Below are positions 63,301-64,000 of a DNA stretch of 64,000 nucleotides, piece by piece (within the stretch, counting starts at the first letter, position 1; every line of letters starts with the position of its first letter). The DNA lies in assembly GCA_022414725.1 (NCBI GenBank), contig CM039462.1, forward strand, positions 19,618,470 to 19,682,469, written 5' to 3'. The stretch is from Microglena sp. YARC. Its lineage: Eukaryota; Chlorophyta; Chlorophyceae; Chlamydomonadales; Chlamydomonadaceae. The position numbers and the translations under genes were made by a program. The notes under the pieces were generated by a model that was not told the origin of the DNA, did not search any database, and saw only the letters and a program-made list of their open reading frames with translations.

Positions 63301-64000
63301 ACTGCTCCTATGCCTGGTGGCTCCCCTCCTGGAGGTCAGGCGAGCCCCGCCATCTTTGGGTCTGTCTTTCCTGGACCGACTGCCTGGGCGAGCTGCTTGA
63401 GACCAAGGCAGTCTCCCTCCCCTCCCCTCCCCCTCCCCCTCCCCGCCGATGCAAAACCTCCTGTCACAAGACTGCTAGGGGAGTCCCTTCCAGGCAGCGT
63501 GCCGCATGAATCAGAGGAGCTGTCATGCGCAGGGGTGAGTGCTTTCACGCGGCAAGTGCTGGCTGAAGCTGGGCCAGAAAATGGCCCTCAAGAACCGGGT
63601 GCGAGAATCGGGGCTAGTGCAGCAGTGGCCAGCTACGCTCCGCTCATCTGCCAGCTAGTCCTACAGGAATGCTTGGGTATCCACCAAAACCTGTGTCAAG
63701 GCCTGGCTCCAAAACCAATCTCCAGCGTCGCCGAGACCGACGACGGTGCTCCCGACTGCCGTGGGGAGCCCCCTGCAGAACCTCCCTCCTCCAAGTCCCC
63801 CAACTCGCCTGCCCCCAAGACCCAGAACCTGCCTCCAAGACCCACAAGCTGCCCCCAAGAACCACAACCAGCCTCAGCCAAGACCTCCTCCCCTGCCTTT
63901 GATCGGATCGTGGTTTCCAAGGTCGGGGGAAGCATGGAGGCAGCTGAATGCAGTGCGTGGCAGGCCCTGCTGCCTATCGCAGAGCTGAGTACAGAGGCAC
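59753..64000 (+). CDS. MED13: Mediator subunit 13 (MED13), C-terminal region, runs off the window
   Basis: Mediator CDK8-module subunit, nuclear. Exons 59753-59829 (LNLKEPEMLVGFE), 60900-60947 (GSWLQTKASMLTYWDK), and 61770 onward (LSLEPFGSPKPIMYYVLCPD) join in phase 0 with GT-AG sites. The run WLxTxASxLxxWxK, EPxGxPKxxxYYVxCPD, FFKD and CHLGSH is the plant MED13 C-terminal pattern as I know it. Later LVVYVVPPSASPG matches a second conserved block. The frame from 61770 is open to 63509, but from about 63280 a +1 frame looks like the true continuation (FGSVFPGPTAW, then VTRLLGESLPGSVPHESEE) to the window end, implying a one-base indel near a C run (63272-63277). Low-complexity Pro-rich parts are typical of algal Mediator subunits. 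Confidence 0.75.
60296..60358. repeat. TA dinucleotide microsatellite in a MED13 intron
   Basis: About 30 uninterrupted TA units. Confidence 0.98.
60920..61012 (+). repeat. Donor-side echo of MED13 exon 60900-60947
   Basis: The exon end and donor ATGCTGACTTACTGGGACAAG|GTATGT, followed by ATCCTACTGTGT, are repeated once as ATGCTGACCTACTAGGACATG|GTATGT and ATCTTACTGTGT. The duplicate keeps a functional-looking donor but carries a stop. Confidence 0.9.
61087..61318 (+). mobile_element. Family R repeat with an added inverted end (foldback form)
   Basis: It starts AACAAGTCCTAAGCGCGTCG, the reverse complement of its own right end (GCGACGCTGCATAGGACTTG), then runs through GGGAGCCCCCAG and ACACGTCAGCCAAC. 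Other copies begin with GGCGGAGCCC, so this copy gained an inverted terminus. Confidence 0.75.
61485..61602. mobile_element. Family P foldback element in a MED13 intron
   Basis: Contains CATTGTATGATATTGTATAT, TAGCCGAGTCAGACTGCCGG and ends ATATTGCCATTCCCTAACA. Confidence 0.7.
61603..61769 (+). repeat. Acceptor-side echo array of the MED13 exon at 61770
   Basis: Two units before the exon repeat the acceptor and exon start: CTCGCAG|CTCTCTTTAGAGCTTTTTGG and CTCGCAG|CTCCCTTTGGAGCCCTTTGG, against the real CTCGCAG|CTCTCTTTGGAGCCCTTTGG. They are spaced by CACTACCACCACTCCACC repeats. The second echo is a plausible alternative acceptor. Confidence 0.93.

Overview
The window is nuclear DNA of a eukaryote, most likely a green alga. 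The evidence is a fatty acid photodecarboxylase gene (an algal enzyme), a plastid-type CPBP (Rce1-like) intramembrane protease, a plant-type MED13 Mediator subunit, GT-AG introns in every gene, and many plant-type CCCTAAA/TTTAGGG motifs. A repeat-rich prasinophyte such as the Pyramimonadales fits the feel of the sequence, but I cannot prove the genus. Coding sequence is only a few percent of the window. The rest is introns and spacers filled with minisatellites, foldback elements, tRNA-derived SINEs and other short dispersed repeats.

Layout: 1-6882 is the right part of one copy (A) of a duplicated block and 13710-20543 is the matching part of copy B. Copy A carries only the 3' six coding exons of the photodecarboxylase gene (FAP, minus strand). 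In copy B the same exons continue into the 5' exons, so the gene at 15616-24071 is essentially complete. Between the copies, 7791-11161 holds the 3' half of an ornithine decarboxylase gene (ODC, plus strand) without its 5' half. Together these are what a direct tandem duplication of about 13.66 kb should leave if its breakpoints fell in one ODC intron and one FAP intron of two convergent genes: one intact FAP, one orphan FAP tail and one orphan ODC tail. The intact ODC should lie just left of the window.

24072-30221 is spacer with foldback elements, a 20-bp-type minisatellite, two unassigned candidate exons and a 5'-truncated LINE. 30222-51485 is one plus-strand gene for a CPBP protease: eight recognised exons with about 1.0 kb of coding sequence spread over 21 kb, one exon apparently carrying a frameshift. 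51486-59752 holds tandem copies of that gene's last exon end, a decayed Ty1/copia 3' end with LTR, long G and C homopolymers, and dispersed elements. From 59753 to the end is a MED13-like gene (plus strand) that runs off the window.

The most striking pattern links all four genes. Many introns contain tandem arrays whose unit includes the edge of the neighbouring exon plus its splice site. Upstream arrays repeat the acceptor and first exon bases; downstream arrays repeat the last exon bases and donor. One small exon (43327-43385) is bracketed on both sides this way, and its two arrays carry CCCTAAA on the left and TTTAGGG on the right, the orientation of chromosome ends. I call these exon-edge echo arrays. 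They look like a local mode of intron growth that keeps regenerating decoy splice sites.
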